From Sporolactobacillus vineae DSM 21990 = SL153 (GTDB taxonomy: Bacteria; Bacillota; Bacilli; Bacillales; Sporolactobacillaceae): a DNA stretch of 43,860 nt. Position 1 is the stretch's first letter. Each line of letters opens with the position of its first letter. The position numbers and the translations under genes were made by a program. The notes beneath the pieces were generated by a model. It made no database searches. It was not told where the DNA came from and saw nothing but the letters and a program-made list of their open reading frames with translations. Below, in pieces: positions 8,187 to 18,696 of the stretch. The stretch is taken from contig NZ_KB899058.1 of the NCBI RefSeq assembly GCF_000377985.1, forward strand, positions 1 to 43,860. The letters are read 5' to 3'.

Positions 8187-9392
8187 TTAATGCTGATAGA
8201 TGGAGACAAAAGCGTTATTCATGCTCGCTCTCCGTTCAATCAGCGCGTTCTGCACATCTCCTGTTTTTATATTAATTTGAACCGGCACGTCACGGGGAAA
8301 GCTGAAACTGTTATTGACGATATTGGCGACATAATTCGTAAAGCCGATAATCTCCGTCTGATCTCTGAACTTGTTCATATTGATGTTCATCGTCAGCTGT
8401 TTCAGCGTCCCGTTCTGGTAAAAACCGGAACCCACCACATCGATATAATCCGGGTAGTATTTCTGGACGGCACTTCTGAAGCTGTTGAATCGTCCGGCAT
8501 CCGCTTTATATGCCGAACTTGCCGCGCTCGACGGAAATACGACATGATGGTTATCCACCGTTGTCCAGCCGCCGATCGTCGAGGACCCGGCACCAACCGT
8601 TGTTCTGGCAAAAAAGTCGCCGGAAACCAGCGCATTCGGTGCGGCCGTCATATACAATGTCAGAAAAATCGGTACCTGGCCCAATCCCTTGACACTGCGG
8701 ATCCGCTGCAGAATCTGCGGCGCGTGCGCTTCACCCCAGGCCCTGACTTTAGCCCTGTTCAGCGGCACCGAAATCTGGTGAATCAGGCCTTTGCTGTCGG
8801 TAATGCTGTCGGAATAAACCGAGTTCAGCGACACGGCAATCGAGACGCCGCCAAGCGTATATTTCCCGCCGCCGGTCTTTTTCAAGTAATCCTGTTCGAG
8901 AACATAATTGATGTACTTCGGGCTGCTCTGCGCCTTTTTCACCGCACTGCCGCTCTTGGCAAGCGGCGGGTTCATTCCGGAGAGCGTTTTTCCTGTACTC
9001 TGGCCGTTCTGCAAGTTGGTCTGCTTCTGGCCCTGACGGTAAATAAAACTGTTGATGGTCGTGACATCAAGGTACTGGCCGGTCTGGAAAACATACTGAT
9101 TCGGGCTGAACACGCTTTTTGACAGATCCATCAGGCCGGTCTCCAGTTGATCGCTGTCGGAGAGGTTCGTCGCGCCATACTGAATATAGCCGCGGACGGT
9201 GTCGTTGGCGAGCGGCCGCATCATCTGGTATTCACCTTTTCCCGATCCGGGTACAATCCGGGCCGTTTCAGTCTTGCCGGTGTGCTTGTTGACCACCTTG
9301 CTTGTCGTATTCGTGTTAAACCAGCAGCCGGACAGAACCAGTTGCAGACTGAGCACAACGGCGACCGCCGCGCCCATTTTTTGATGTTTCAA
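8187..9392 (-). CDS. camS: CamS-family lipoprotein (sex-pheromone precursor family)
   Basis: A 401-residue exported lipoprotein. The N-terminus has a positive start, a hydrophobic stretch and a lipobox LVLSGC, so Cys22 is the likely lipidated residue. The body matches the CamS family, named for the enterococcal/staphylococcal cAM373 pheromone peptide that comes from the signal sequence; in Bacillus the equivalent is YerH. Its cellular role is unknown. The start is a TTG at 9392 with GGAGGG six bases upstream. It follows ligA by 12 bases, so it is likely in the pcrA-ligA-camS transcript, as in relatives. Confidence 0.92.
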   Translation of the reverse strand: MKHQKMGAAVAVVLSLQLVLSGCWFNTNTTSKVVNKHTGKTETARIVPGSGKGEYQMMRPLANDTVRGYIQYGATNLSDSDQLETGLMDLSKSVFSPNQYVFQTGQYLDVTTINSFIYRQGQKQTNLQNGQSTGKTLSGMNPPLAKSGSAVKKAQSSPKYINYVLEQDYLKKTGGGKYTLGGVSIAVSLNSVYSDSITDSKGLIHQISVPLNRAKVRAWGEAHAPQILQRIRSVKGLGQVPIFLTLYMTAAPNALVSGDFFARTTVGAGSSTIGGWTTVDNHHVVFPSSAASSAYKADAGRFNSFRSAVQKYYPDYIDVVGSGFYQNGTLKQLTMNINMNKFRDQTEIIGFTNYVANIVNNSFSFPRDVPVQINIKTGDVQNALIERRASMNNAFVSIYQH

Positions 9393-9404
9393 TCAGAACC
9401 CTCC

Positions 9405-11420
<2,016 letters not shown>

Positions 11421-11482
11421 TCAGACGGTGCATCCGTCCTGTGTATTGAAAGAAGGCGTCATCGGTCTCATCATGTACCTTT

Positions 11483-13711
11483 TCATACTTTTTCAATCGG
11501 TGCAAAGGCTCCGAGCAGCCGTTTCAGGCCGACCGGATTCGGGAAAGCAATATCGAGTTCGATGCTGTCGCCCTTCCCCTTTGTGCTGACGACCGTGCCC
11601 TCGCCCCACTTTTTATGCCTGACTTTGTCGCCGGCATGCCATTCCTCATCAGACACGGCTCGCTTTTTCAGCATCGGCGCCGGTGTTTTATACACCTGAC
11701 CGAACCGGCTGCCGAACGGCGAGCCGAATCCGCTCTGAGCGGCAAAATGCCGTGAACTTTCCTGATGCTCCGGTTCCTCAATATCGAGCAGTTCATCCGG
11801 AATTTCCTTGACGAATCGCGACACCGGATTGGTCACCGTCTGCCCGTACAGCATGCGGATCTGAGCCGATGTCAGGAACAGGCGCTGCTTGGCCCGGGTA
11901 ATCCCGACATATGCGAGCCGCCGCTCCTCTTCCATGGCGTCCTCGTCATCCATCGACCGCGACAGCGGGAAAACGCCGTCTTCCATACCGACAAGAAAGA
12001 CGACCGGAAACTCAAGGCCCTTGGCCGAATGGAGCGTCATCAGCGTCACAGTATCCTTGACATCTGTGTCTTCGGTGTCCTCGGAATCCGTATCCAGAGC
12101 CAGCTCGGTCAGAAAATTAATCAGCGACTTGTCTTCGTGAGACGCTTCAAATTCTTTCGTCACGGAGAGCAGTTCATCAAGGTTCTCCAGCCTGCTCTGC
12201 GCTTCGATTGTCTTTTCCGCCTTCAGCGCCTTGCGATAGCCGCTCTTATCGAGAACTTCCTCCACAAGGTCGGTCACCGACAGAAATTCCTGCATCTTCG
12301 ACCAGTTGAGAATCAGATCCGAGAACTCTTCCATTTTCCGGGACGCACGGGCCGCAACGCCGGTCTGCCCGACTTCGCCGATCGCCTTCATCAGCGACAG
12401 ATCGGCATGAATCGCATAGTCGGCCAGTTTATCCATCGACGACGCGCCGATTCCCCGCTTCGGTTCGTTAATCACCCGGGCCAGACTGATGTCGTCGTCC
12501 GGGTTGGCAATCAATTTCAGATAGGACAATATATCTTTAATTTCCTTACGTTCATAGAATTTAATACTGCCGACCATCCGGTAGGGAATGCTGGACTTGA
12601 GCAGTGTCTCTTCAATCACTCGCGACTGGGCATTCGTCCGGTACAAAATCGCCAGATCCGAGTACTTGAACCCGTCACGAAACAGATTGCGGATTTTACC
12701 GGCGACATAGTACGCTTCATCGTGCTCCGTGCCGGCCTTGTAATAGGTCACCTTTTTCCCCTCGGCATTCTCCGTCCAGAGGTTTTTCGGCTTGCGGTGG
12801 TGATTGTTCTCAATGACATGGTTGGCGGCATTCAGAATCATTTTCGTCGAGCGATAGTTCTGCTCAAGCTTGATCACCGTTGCATCCGGATAGTCCTCTT
12901 CAAAAGAGAGGATATTGTGAATATCGGCCCCGCGCCAGCCATAAATTGACTGATCGGAATCACCGACCACGCACAGGTTCTTGAACCGGTCCGCCATCAT
13001 GTGTACGAGCAGATACTGGGCACGGTTCGTGTCCTGATACTCATCAACATGGATGTACTGAAACTTTTTCTGGTAATAGGCCAGTACTTCCGGAACCTTC
13101 TGAAAAAGTTTCACCGTGGTCATGATCAGATCGTCGAAATCCAGCGACTGGTTCTGCAGCAGCCGCTTCTCATATTCCTTGTACACATCACGGACCACTT
13201 CGTCGTACGGACCGGCCGCCGTCTTCGCAAAATCAGCCGCCGTCTTCAGCACATTCTTCGCACCGCTGATCGTTCCGAGAATGCTGCGCGGCGTGAACTT
13301 CTTCGGATCGAAATTCAGATCCTTGAGAATATGTTTGACAACCGACTGCTGATCGGTCGAATCCAGTATCGAAAAATTGCGGCTGATGCCGAGCCGGTCG
13401 ATATCGCGCCGGAGAATGCGCACACACATCGAGTGGAATGTCGACACCCAGACATCATTAACAAGCGGCCCGGCAAGTTTCGCCAGCCGCTCCTTCATCT
13501 CTTTCGCCGCTTTATTAGTAAACGTGATCGCCAGCAGATTCCACGGCGCCACGTCTCGTTCAATCATCAGATAAGCCATGCGGTGCGTCAGCACGCGTGT
13601 TTTTCCACTGCCGGCGCCCGCCATGATTAACAGCGGTCCCTCATGATGCCTGACCGCTTTCAACTGCTCGGGATTCAGCCCCTCGAGTAATTCCTGTGAC
13701 GTGCTGTCCAT
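11483..13711 (-). CDS. pcrA: ATP-dependent DNA helicase PcrA (UvrD/Rep family)
   Basis: Superfamily 1 3'-5' helicase for repair and for removing recombinase and replication blocks. The 742-residue protein has Walker A GAGSGKT (Lys38), motif [24 protein letters not shown], and motif [13 protein letters not shown]. The C-terminal tail from about residue 680 carries the [12 protein letters not shown] motif of PcrA proteins, used to bind RNA polymerase. In Bacillus pcrB sits just upstream; here yerC is directly upstream with only a 36-base gap, so pcrB is missing from this locus. Confidence 0.98.
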   Translation of the reverse strand: MDSTSQELLEGLNPEQLKAVRHHEGPLLIMAGAGSGKTRVLTHRMAYLMIERDVAPWNLLAITFTNKAAKEMKERLAKLAGPLVNDVWVSTFHSMCVRILRRDIDRLGISRNFSILDSTDQQSVVKHILKDLNFDPKKFTPRSILGTISGAKNVLKTAADFAKTAAGPYDEVVRDVYKEYEKRLLQNQSLDFDDLIMTTVKLFQKVPEVLAYYQKKFQYIHVDEYQDTNRAQYLLVHMMADRFKNLCVVGDSDQSIYGWRGADIHNILSFEEDYPDATVIKLEQNYRSTKMILNAANHVIENNHHRKPKNLWTENAEGKKVTYYKAGTEHDEAYYVAGKIRNLFRDGFKYSDLAILYRTNAQSRVIEETLLKSSIPYRMVGSIKFYERKEIKDILSYLKLIANPDDDISLARVINEPKRGIGASSMDKLADYAIHADLSLMKAIGEVGQTGVAARASRKMEEFSDLILNWSKMQEFLSVTDLVEEVLDKSGYRKALKAEKTIEAQSRLENLDELLSVTKEFEASHEDKSLINFLTELALDTDSEDTEDTDVKDTVTLMTLHSAKGLEFPVVFLVGMEDGVFPLSRSMDDEDAMEEERRLAYVGITRAKQRLFLTSAQIRMLYGQTVTNPVSRFVKEIPDELLDIEEPEHQESSRHFAAQSGFGSPFGSRFGQVYKTPAPMLKKRAVSDEEWHAGDKVRHKKWGEGTVVSTKGKGDSIELDIAFPNPVGLKRLLGAFAPIEKV

Positions 13712-13747
13712 CGTACCACTTCCTGATTTTCTGTTACTTATCCCTGT

Positions 13748-14044
13748 TTACTGATTGGCGCCAAGTCGTTTCAGTGTCATTTGATAGCCGTCGTTACCGA
13801 AATTGATGCATCGTTTCACCCGGGAAATCGTCGCAGTGCTTGCCCCGGTCTCTTCTTCGATGTGATGGTACGTATGGCCGGCCATCAGCATTCTGGCCAC
13901 TTCCAGGCGCTGGGACAATGACTGGATTTCGCCCATCGTGCACAGATCGTCAAAGAAACGGTAGCATTCCTCGCGACCTTTCAGCGTCAGGATCGCGTCA
14001 AACAGCTGGTCCAAAGCCTTGCCTCGTAATTTATCGATTTGCAA
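13748..14044 (-). CDS. yerC: YerC/YecD family TrpR-like DNA-binding protein
   Basis: A 98-residue helix-turn-helix protein of the TrpR-related YerC/YecD family. Conserved blocks seen are KLRGKALDQLFDAIL, FFDDLCT, EIQSLSQRLEVARML and the recognition helix region EETGASTATISRVKRC. I place the start at the TTG at 14044 because the Bacillus protein begins QIDKLRGK and an AGGAAGG site lies 11 bases upstream; an in-frame ATG at 14131 would add 29 non-conserved residues. First gene of the pcrA-ligA-camS group. Targets are unknown. Confidence 0.88.
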   Translation of the reverse strand: MQIDKLRGKALDQLFDAILTLKGREECYRFFDDLCTMGEIQSLSQRLEVARMLMAGHTYHHIEEETGASTATISRVKRCINFGNDGYQMTLKRLGANQ

Positions 14045-14267
14045 TCTCGTCCATTCCTTCCTATAGTCCATCCGATTCAGCCGGAGCGAGTGCCGTTCAG
14101 TGTCGTGCACTGCTCTGTGAAAGTATTTCATTTATCATCTTACAACAATTAAACTTGCGATAAAAGGCAAAAAAATTTAGTGTTAAATTGTACCCGGTCA
14201 TGTCTGAAGAACGGGTTTGAAGGAAATAATCGGGTAATAAGGAGAACTTCAGAGGTGTTTTACAGTC

Positions 14268-14849
14268 ATGAATATTCTATGGGACTTTGACGGGACCCTG
14301 TTCAATACCTATCCGGTGTATACAGGGCTGATCAAACAGATTCTCGGCGATGAGGCAAGCAGCTCCGACATATACGGACAATTGAAAAAATCTTTTGGCG
14401 AAGCATTCCGGTATTTTCAACTCTCCGGCGCTCAGACACAGCGTTTTTTCGAGTTGTATCAAAGTACGCCGGCCGAGTCGTTTGTCCCTTTTAAAGATGT
14501 TGAAAAAGTCCTTGACTACGCGCAGAAAAATTTTATCGTCACGCACAATGACCGGGAGAACCTGTACCGGATGCTGCGGCCGTATCAGTTTGACTCCTAT
14601 TTTACCGAAACGGTGACCAGCGATGACGGCTATCCGAAAAAACCTAATTCCCTGGCCTACAGGTGTCTGAAAAAGAAATATCAGATCGACCTAGTTATCG
14701 GCGACCGGCTGCTGGACATCGTTCCCGGACATGAACTCGGCATCCGCACGTGCCTTTTTCAGAATCATGAGCCCGGCGCGGATTTTTACCTGGACGAGTA
14801 TAAAGACTTCTTCCGGAAGGTCGTACAGACGGAGAGTACAAATCGATAA
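14268..14849 (+). CDS. HAD-superfamily phosphatase
   Basis: A 193-residue haloacid dehalogenase-like hydrolase. Motif I is WDFDGTL (nucleophile Asp6, acid/base Asp8), motif II is VTHND, the lysine of motif III lies in YPKKP and motif IV is VIGDRLLDI. A helical cap is inserted between motifs I and II, as in the phosphoglycolate-phosphatase-like subgroup. Substrate cannot be predicted. GAGGTG lies ten bases before the ATG. It is transcribed divergently from yerC and its stop is only four bases from the stop of the convergent eamA-family gene, with no clear terminator between them. Confidence 0.88.
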   Translation: MNILWDFDGTLFNTYPVYTGLIKQILGDEASSSDIYGQLKKSFGEAFRYFQLSGAQTQRFFELYQSTPAESFVPFKDVEKVLDYAQKNFIVTHNDRENLYRMLRPYQFDSYFTETVTSDDGYPKKPNSLAYRCLKKKYQIDLVIGDRLLDIVPGHELGIRTCLFQNHEPGADFYLDEYKDFFRKVVQTESTNR

Positions 14850-14853
14850 GGGA

Positions 14854-15753
14854 TCAGTGGGACTTTTTAAGACCCATCTTCCTCTGCAGCGGAAGCTTCA
14901 CTTCTGTAATCATCGTGATACTGCTCAGGATAATCGCCAGTCCGGCAAACGTTCCCGGCGACAGCCGTTCATTGAGAAACAGTGCGCCCCACAGCACCCC
15001 GTACATGGAAACAAGCAGCGTCACACTGAGCGTTTTCGTCGGTCCGACATTTTTTATCAGATAAAAAAAGAGCAGATAGGCAAAAGCTGTACACAGCACG
15101 GCGAGACCGAGCACCGCCGCGAGAATGCCGGTGCCCATGACGGGAAGGCGTCCGGAAGCGGGCAGGCTGAACGGAATCAGAACCAGCCCGGCAGCGAGCT
15201 GCTGGCCGATCGTCAGGGTCAGGGAGGATTCACCGCTGAACCCGCGCTTGACATACGCGCCGCCGATCCCGTAGCACAGTGAAGCGAGCAGAGAGAACAG
15301 CACGGCCAGAAGCACCATCGGCGACCCGCCCATATGGCCCCAGCCGACGAGTACGGCAACACCGGCAATTCCGAGCAGGATACCGGCCACTTTTTTTACC
15401 GTCAGCAGTTCGCCGAGCCAGATGCGAGCAATGATCAAGGCGAACAGCGGCGTCGTCGCATTGAGGATGGACGACACCGAAGCGGTGAGATAAAGCTCCG
15501 ATGCGGCAATCAGTGTAAAAGGGATCGCCGCGTTGATCGCGCCGAGTGTGAGATAGGCCTTCCATTTCTTCCGGTAGTCGGGGAAGTGACGGATCGCCGC
15601 TGCATATAAGAGAAAGATCAGACCTGCAATCAAGACGCGCAAGTCAATCAACAGAAACGGGCCAAGCACCGGCGCAGCAATACGCATAAATAAAAAGGAA
15701 CCGCCCCATAATGCTCCGAGCAGATTCAAAATCAAAAAGTCTCTGACACTCAT
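14854..15753 (-). CDS. EamA-family (DMT) membrane transporter
   Basis: A 299-residue inner membrane protein with about ten membrane segments arranged as two EamA repeats, the layout of drug/metabolite exporters. Visible family features include LLGALWGGSFLFMRIA at the start, ILNATTPLFALIIARIWLGE in repeat one and YGVLWGALFLNERLSPGTF in repeat two. The frame is open back to 15963 but the upstream part reads through the repeat array and is not protein-like; the ATG at 15753 with GAGAGGTG seven bases upstream is the real start. The substrate is unknown. Confidence 0.93.
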   Translation of the reverse strand: MSVRDFLILNLLGALWGGSFLFMRIAAPVLGPFLLIDLRVLIAGLIFLLYAAAIRHFPDYRKKWKAYLTLGAINAAIPFTLIAASELYLTASVSSILNATTPLFALIIARIWLGELLTVKKVAGILLGIAGVAVLVGWGHMGGSPMVLLAVLFSLLASLCYGIGGAYVKRGFSGESSLTLTIGQQLAAGLVLIPFSLPASGRLPVMGTGILAAVLGLAVLCTAFAYLLFFYLIKNVGPTKTLSVTLLVSMYGVLWGALFLNERLSPGTFAGLAIILSSITMITEVKLPLQRKMGLKKSH

Positions 15754-15784
15754 GATCGCGCACCTCTCACAACAGTCTTTCCTC

Positions 15785-15813
15785 AATCTAAACGACATCG
15801 GGCCGTGCGTCAA
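15785..15813 (-). promoter_or_regulatory. Sigma-A promoter of the EamA-family gene
   Basis: Minus strand TTGACG (15808-15813), 17-base spacer, TAGATT (15785-15790), ending about 32 bases before the start codon. The 20-bp array starts 34 bases upstream of the -35. Confidence 0.7.
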
Positions 15814-15846
15814 TTGTTTTGGGCCGGAGTTGACTGAGTTTAGTAT

Positions 15847-15926
15847 GAATTCGGCTGATATATCCTGAATTCCGCTGATATATCTCCAGATCGGCTGATA
15901 AATCTCAAATTCAACTGATATATCCC
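15847..15926. repeat. Exact 20-bp-period repeat array, family A, copy 2
   Basis: Four units with the core CTGATA at 15855, 15875, 15895 and 15915, each exactly 20 bases apart. The unit consensus is about AATTCGGCTGATATATCYYN. It is the same family as 3511-3570 but in the opposite orientation. It sits between the terminator of the dehydrogenase gene and the promoter of the EamA-family gene, in the gene-free stretch 15754-16102. Confidence 0.9.
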
Positions 15927-16034
15927 ATTGGAGGCCCGAGAATTCCGCTTCCGGGCAGTTCAATTTATCCTGTTTGAGCGAAATGTCACACCGACCGCTG
16001 TTGATTCCGGTACAAATTTTACAGTATTGGCCTC

Positions 16035-16068
16035 ATAAAAACACGGCCCATACTCAACATGGGCCGTG
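16035..16068 (-). terminator. Terminator of the 16.1-kb dehydrogenase gene
   Basis: A perfect 10-bp stem (CACGGCCCAT/ATGGGCCGTG, 16042-16068, seven-base loop) is followed on the minus strand by TTTTTAT. Confidence 0.93.
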
Positions 16069-16102
16069 CTGTATCAGCTTATATTCAGATCTATCACATT
16101 GC

Positions 16103-17083
16103 TTATTCTGCCGGTGCTTCCTCATGTTCGGCCAGTGTGCGGTCAATATAGCTCCTGATCAGTTTTGCCGAAGCATTGAAACTCGCCTGTTCTTTTTCGC
16201 TCAGATGGAAGTGAAGAATCTCTTCCACACCGTTCCTGCCGAGGACAATCGGCACGCCGATGGTCAAGTCTTTCTGGCCGTATTCCCCGTCGAGCAGAAC
16301 AGAGGCCGGCGTAATCGTGTGCGCGTCGTTTAAAATCGTTTTGGCAAAAAAGGCCAGCTGATTGCCGATACCGAACTGTGTGTTGCCCTTGCGTTTATGG
16401 ATCTCCCAGCCGAGGTGACGGGCGGCGTCTTCAATCTTATCGCGATCCAGCTTGCCCAGCCGGCCGCTGTTCTCTTCTTCATAATCATCAATCGACTGGC
16501 CGCCGATCCGGACCTGCGACCAGGCAGCAAACTGCGAGTTCCCGTGCTCGCCCAGCATATAACCGCTAATGCTGCGCGGATCGATGCCGCCGACCGCTTC
16601 GGAAATCTGCCTGCGGAACCTCATGCTGTCCAGCGCCGTTCCTGTTCCGATGACATGATTTTTGGGCAGTCCGGACAGATGATAAAACAAATATGTAATA
16701 ATGTCGCAAGGATTGGTGGCTATGACATAGGTTCCGTTGAATCCGGCTTTGCGGAGTCTCGGGGCAATGTCGTAAACAATCGCAGAGGTCCCTTTCAGCA
16801 ATGCCAGCCGGGATTCCGTTGCTACCAGCGAACGATCCGTTACCGAAACAAGAATAACATCACAGACGGCCAGCTTTTCCAGCGGTACTTCATAAACCCG
16901 CGTCCGAGACGGTGTTGCTTCGATACTGTCGGCAAAATCCCAGGCTTCACCCTTCGCCCGTTCTGTGTCGATATCCGAGATGTAAAGCTCATCAGCCACA
17001 TTGCCGTGCACAATCGCTTCCCCGGCGGCCTTCCCCACGTTCCCGATTCCGACAATACCGACTCTTCTGACAGTTTCGTTCAT
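16103..17083 (-). CDS. L-lactate/L-2-hydroxyacid dehydrogenase family enzyme
   Basis: NAD-dependent enzyme of the lactate/malate dehydrogenase fold, 326 residues. It has the Rossmann motif VGIGNVG (residues 11-17), Asp152 and substrate-binding Arg155 in LDSMRFR, and the catalytic His180 in GEHGNSQ; Arg92 in ESR matches the mobile-loop arginine. At the position that is Gln102 in true lactate dehydrogenases this protein has a leucine (Leu86, in RSLVATESR). In the family that residue selects the side chain, so a bulkier, branched 2-oxoacid is likely preferred, as in L-2-hydroxyisocaproate dehydrogenase. It has its own promoter and terminator. AAGGAGAG precedes the ATG. Confidence 0.85.
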   Translation of the reverse strand: MNETVRRVGIVGIGNVGKAAGEAIVHGNVADELYISDIDTERAKGEAWDFADSIEATPSRTRVYEVPLEKLAVCDVILVSVTDRSLVATESRLALLKGTSAIVYDIAPRLRKAGFNGTYVIATNPCDIITYLFYHLSGLPKNHVIGTGTALDSMRFRRQISEAVGGIDPRSISGYMLGEHGNSQFAAWSQVRIGGQSIDDYEEENSGRLGKLDRDKIEDAARHLGWEIHKRKGNTQFGIGNQLAFFAKTILNDAHTITPASVLLDGEYGQKDLTIGVPIVLGRNGVEEILHFHLSEKEQASFNASAKLIRSYIDRTLAEHEEAPAE

Positions 17084-17133
17084 ATGAACTCTCTCCTTTT
17101 TGTTTTCGCTCTCTTTTTCTGTGTCGTGCCGCT

Positions 17134-17162
17134 ATTTTACACCTTTATTTTTACTCGATCAA
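17134..17162 (-). promoter_or_regulatory. Sigma-A promoter of the 16.1-kb dehydrogenase gene
   Basis: Minus strand TTGATC (17157-17162), 17-base spacer, TAAAAT (17134-17139), 51 bases before the start codon. The family B repeat array begins about 22 bases upstream of the -35. Confidence 0.72.
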
Positions 17163-17184
17163 GACAGAAGAGGCAATCAGCCAC

Positions 17185-17264
17185 GAGAAAGAATTGTGCA
17201 TCCGGAGAAAGAATCGGTCGCCCGGAAAAGAAATCGTTCGTCCTGGCAAAAAATCGTTCGTTTT
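17185..17264. repeat. Exact 20-bp-period repeat array, family B
   Basis: Four units with an AATYGTTCG-type core at 17192, 17212, 17232 and 17252, exactly 20 bases apart; the last two share AAATCGTTCGT. Unit consensus is about AGAAAGAATCGTTCGTCCGG. Sequence is unlike family A, but the period and the position (between the purD terminator and the next promoter) are the same. It occupies the gene-free stretch 17084-17381. Confidence 0.88.
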
Positions 17265-17290
17265 CGGCATTCAGCAGCTATCTTTTCCTA

Positions 17291-17341
17291 AATAAAAAAG
17301 AACAGAACTCCGCAGGAATGATTCACTGCGTCTTGGTTCTG
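17291..17341 (-). terminator. Terminator of the purine operon (after purD)
   Basis: Two-part stem: CAGAAC/GTTCTG outside and CGCAG/CTGCG inside (17303-17341), followed on the minus strand by TTCTTTTTTATTT. It begins about 40 bases after the purD stop. Confidence 0.88.
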
Positions 17342-17381
17342 CTCCATTAAAATTCTATTCTGTTAATTGCATTATCGCAGC

Positions 17382-18650
17382 CTATTTCTCCGCTGCTTCC
17401 AGCGCCCGGTGGCCGATATCCTTGCGGAAGAAAACGGCATCCGTGGCGATGCTTTCAAGGTCGCGGTTGGCGGCATCGCGTGCTTCCTTCAGATGCGCGC
17501 CGAGCCGGGTGACGAGCAGCACGCGGCCGCCGTCGGTCAGCCAGGTATCTCCCGCTTTCTTCGTGCCAGCATGGAAAAGCAGAGCGCCATCCGGCAGGGC
17601 GTCGAGGTCGCCGAGCTTCAGGCCCTTCGGATAAGACCCCGGATAGCCCTTCGACGCCAGAACAACACCGGCCGCGGTCCGGTCCGACCAGGTAATCTCA
17701 GGCTGCCGGCCATCGAGAATGGCCGTTACAGCGTCTATTAAATCAGAGGACATCCGCGGCAGGACAACCTGGGTCTCGGGATCGCCGAACCGGCAGTTGA
17801 ATTCAATCACTTTCGGACCTTTTTTCGTCAGAATCAGTCCGGCATACAGAACACCGGTGAACGGACAGCCTTCAGCAACCATGCCTTCCGCCGTCGGACG
17901 GAGAATCGTCCGCACCGCTTCAGCAACAATCGATTCCGGAATCTGAGGAACCGGGGAATAGGCACCCATGCCGCCGGTATTCGGTCCCTTGTCCCCTTCG
18001 AAGGCTCGCTTATGATCCTGGGCGATCGCCAGGGGGCCCACCGTCTTTCCATTGACCAGTGCCATCAGCGAAAATTCATCGCCTTCAAGAAATTCTTCGA
18101 TAACAACCCGGGCACCGGCATCGGCAAATTTCCGGTCGAGCATAATCTCTTTCAGGCCGGCTTCGGCTTCGGCCATCGTCATTGCGACAATGACGCCCTT
18201 ACCTGCCGCCAGACCGTCCGCCTTTAAGACAATCGGTGCACCGACCTTCTGGAGATAGTCGCTTGCCTTCCGATAATCCGTGAACGACCGATACTGCGAC
18301 GTTGGGATCCGGTACTTTTCCATTAGGCGCTTGGCAAACGATTTACTGCCTTCGATTTGTGCCGCCGCCTTTGTCGGACCAAATATTTTCAGTCCCCTTC
18401 CGGCAAAATAGTCAACGATCCCGCCGACCAGCGGAATTTCCGGACCGACCAGGGTCAGTCCGACATCATGGGCTTCCGCAAAATCGGCCAGTTTTGTAAA
18501 ATCAAGCACATCAATCGGCGCACACTCAGCAACGGAAGCTATCCCGTCACTGCCCGGAGCCGCGTACACTTTATCCACCTTCGGACTTTGCGCCGCTTTC
18601 CATGCCATCGCATGTTCGCGGCCGCCGCCGCCGACAATCAACACATTCAT
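17382..18650 (-). CDS. purD: Phosphoribosylamine-glycine ligase
   Basis: ATP-grasp enzyme for step 2 of purine synthesis, joining phosphoribosylamine and glycine to give GAR. The 422-residue protein starts with the nucleotide-like loop VLIVGGGGREHA and has the ATP-grasp motifs PIVLKADGLAAGKGVIVA, NTGGMGAYSPVP and EFNCRFGDPETQ. Length is normal. It is the last of the 12 pur genes, 46 bases after purH, and is followed by the operon terminator. Confidence 0.98.
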   Translation of the reverse strand: MNVLIVGGGGREHAMAWKAAQSPKVDKVYAAPGSDGIASVAECAPIDVLDFTKLADFAEAHDVGLTLVGPEIPLVGGIVDYFAGRGLKIFGPTKAAAQIEGSKSFAKRLMEKYRIPTSQYRSFTDYRKASDYLQKVGAPIVLKADGLAAGKGVIVAMTMAEAEAGLKEIMLDRKFADAGARVVIEEFLEGDEFSLMALVNGKTVGPLAIAQDHKRAFEGDKGPNTGGMGAYSPVPQIPESIVAEAVRTILRPTAEGMVAEGCPFTGVLYAGLILTKKGPKVIEFNCRFGDPETQVVLPRMSSDLIDAVTAILDGRQPEITWSDRTAAGVVLASKGYPGSYPKGLKLGDLDALPDGALLFHAGTKKAGDTWLTDGGRVLLVTRLGAHLKEARDAANRDLESIATDAVFFRKDIGHRALEAAEK

Positions 18651-18696
18651 GCCTGTTCTCCTCTCAAGCAGCCATTGTCTGTCATTCTCCGGGAAA

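Noticed and set aside
8148-9122. Plus-strand open frame of 324 codons opposite camS
   Set aside because: Shadow frame with arginine- and histidine-rich composition.
11765-12949. Plus-strand open frame of 394 codons opposite pcrA
   Set aside because: Shadow of pcrA; no ribosome site or recognisable domain.
15847-15926. CRISPR array
   Set aside because: Units are only 20 bases, contiguous, with no repeat-spacer alternation and no cas genes in the window.
15754-15963. N-terminal extension of the EamA-family frame
   Set aside because: It reads through the promoter and the 20-bp array; the real start with a ribosome site is at 15753.
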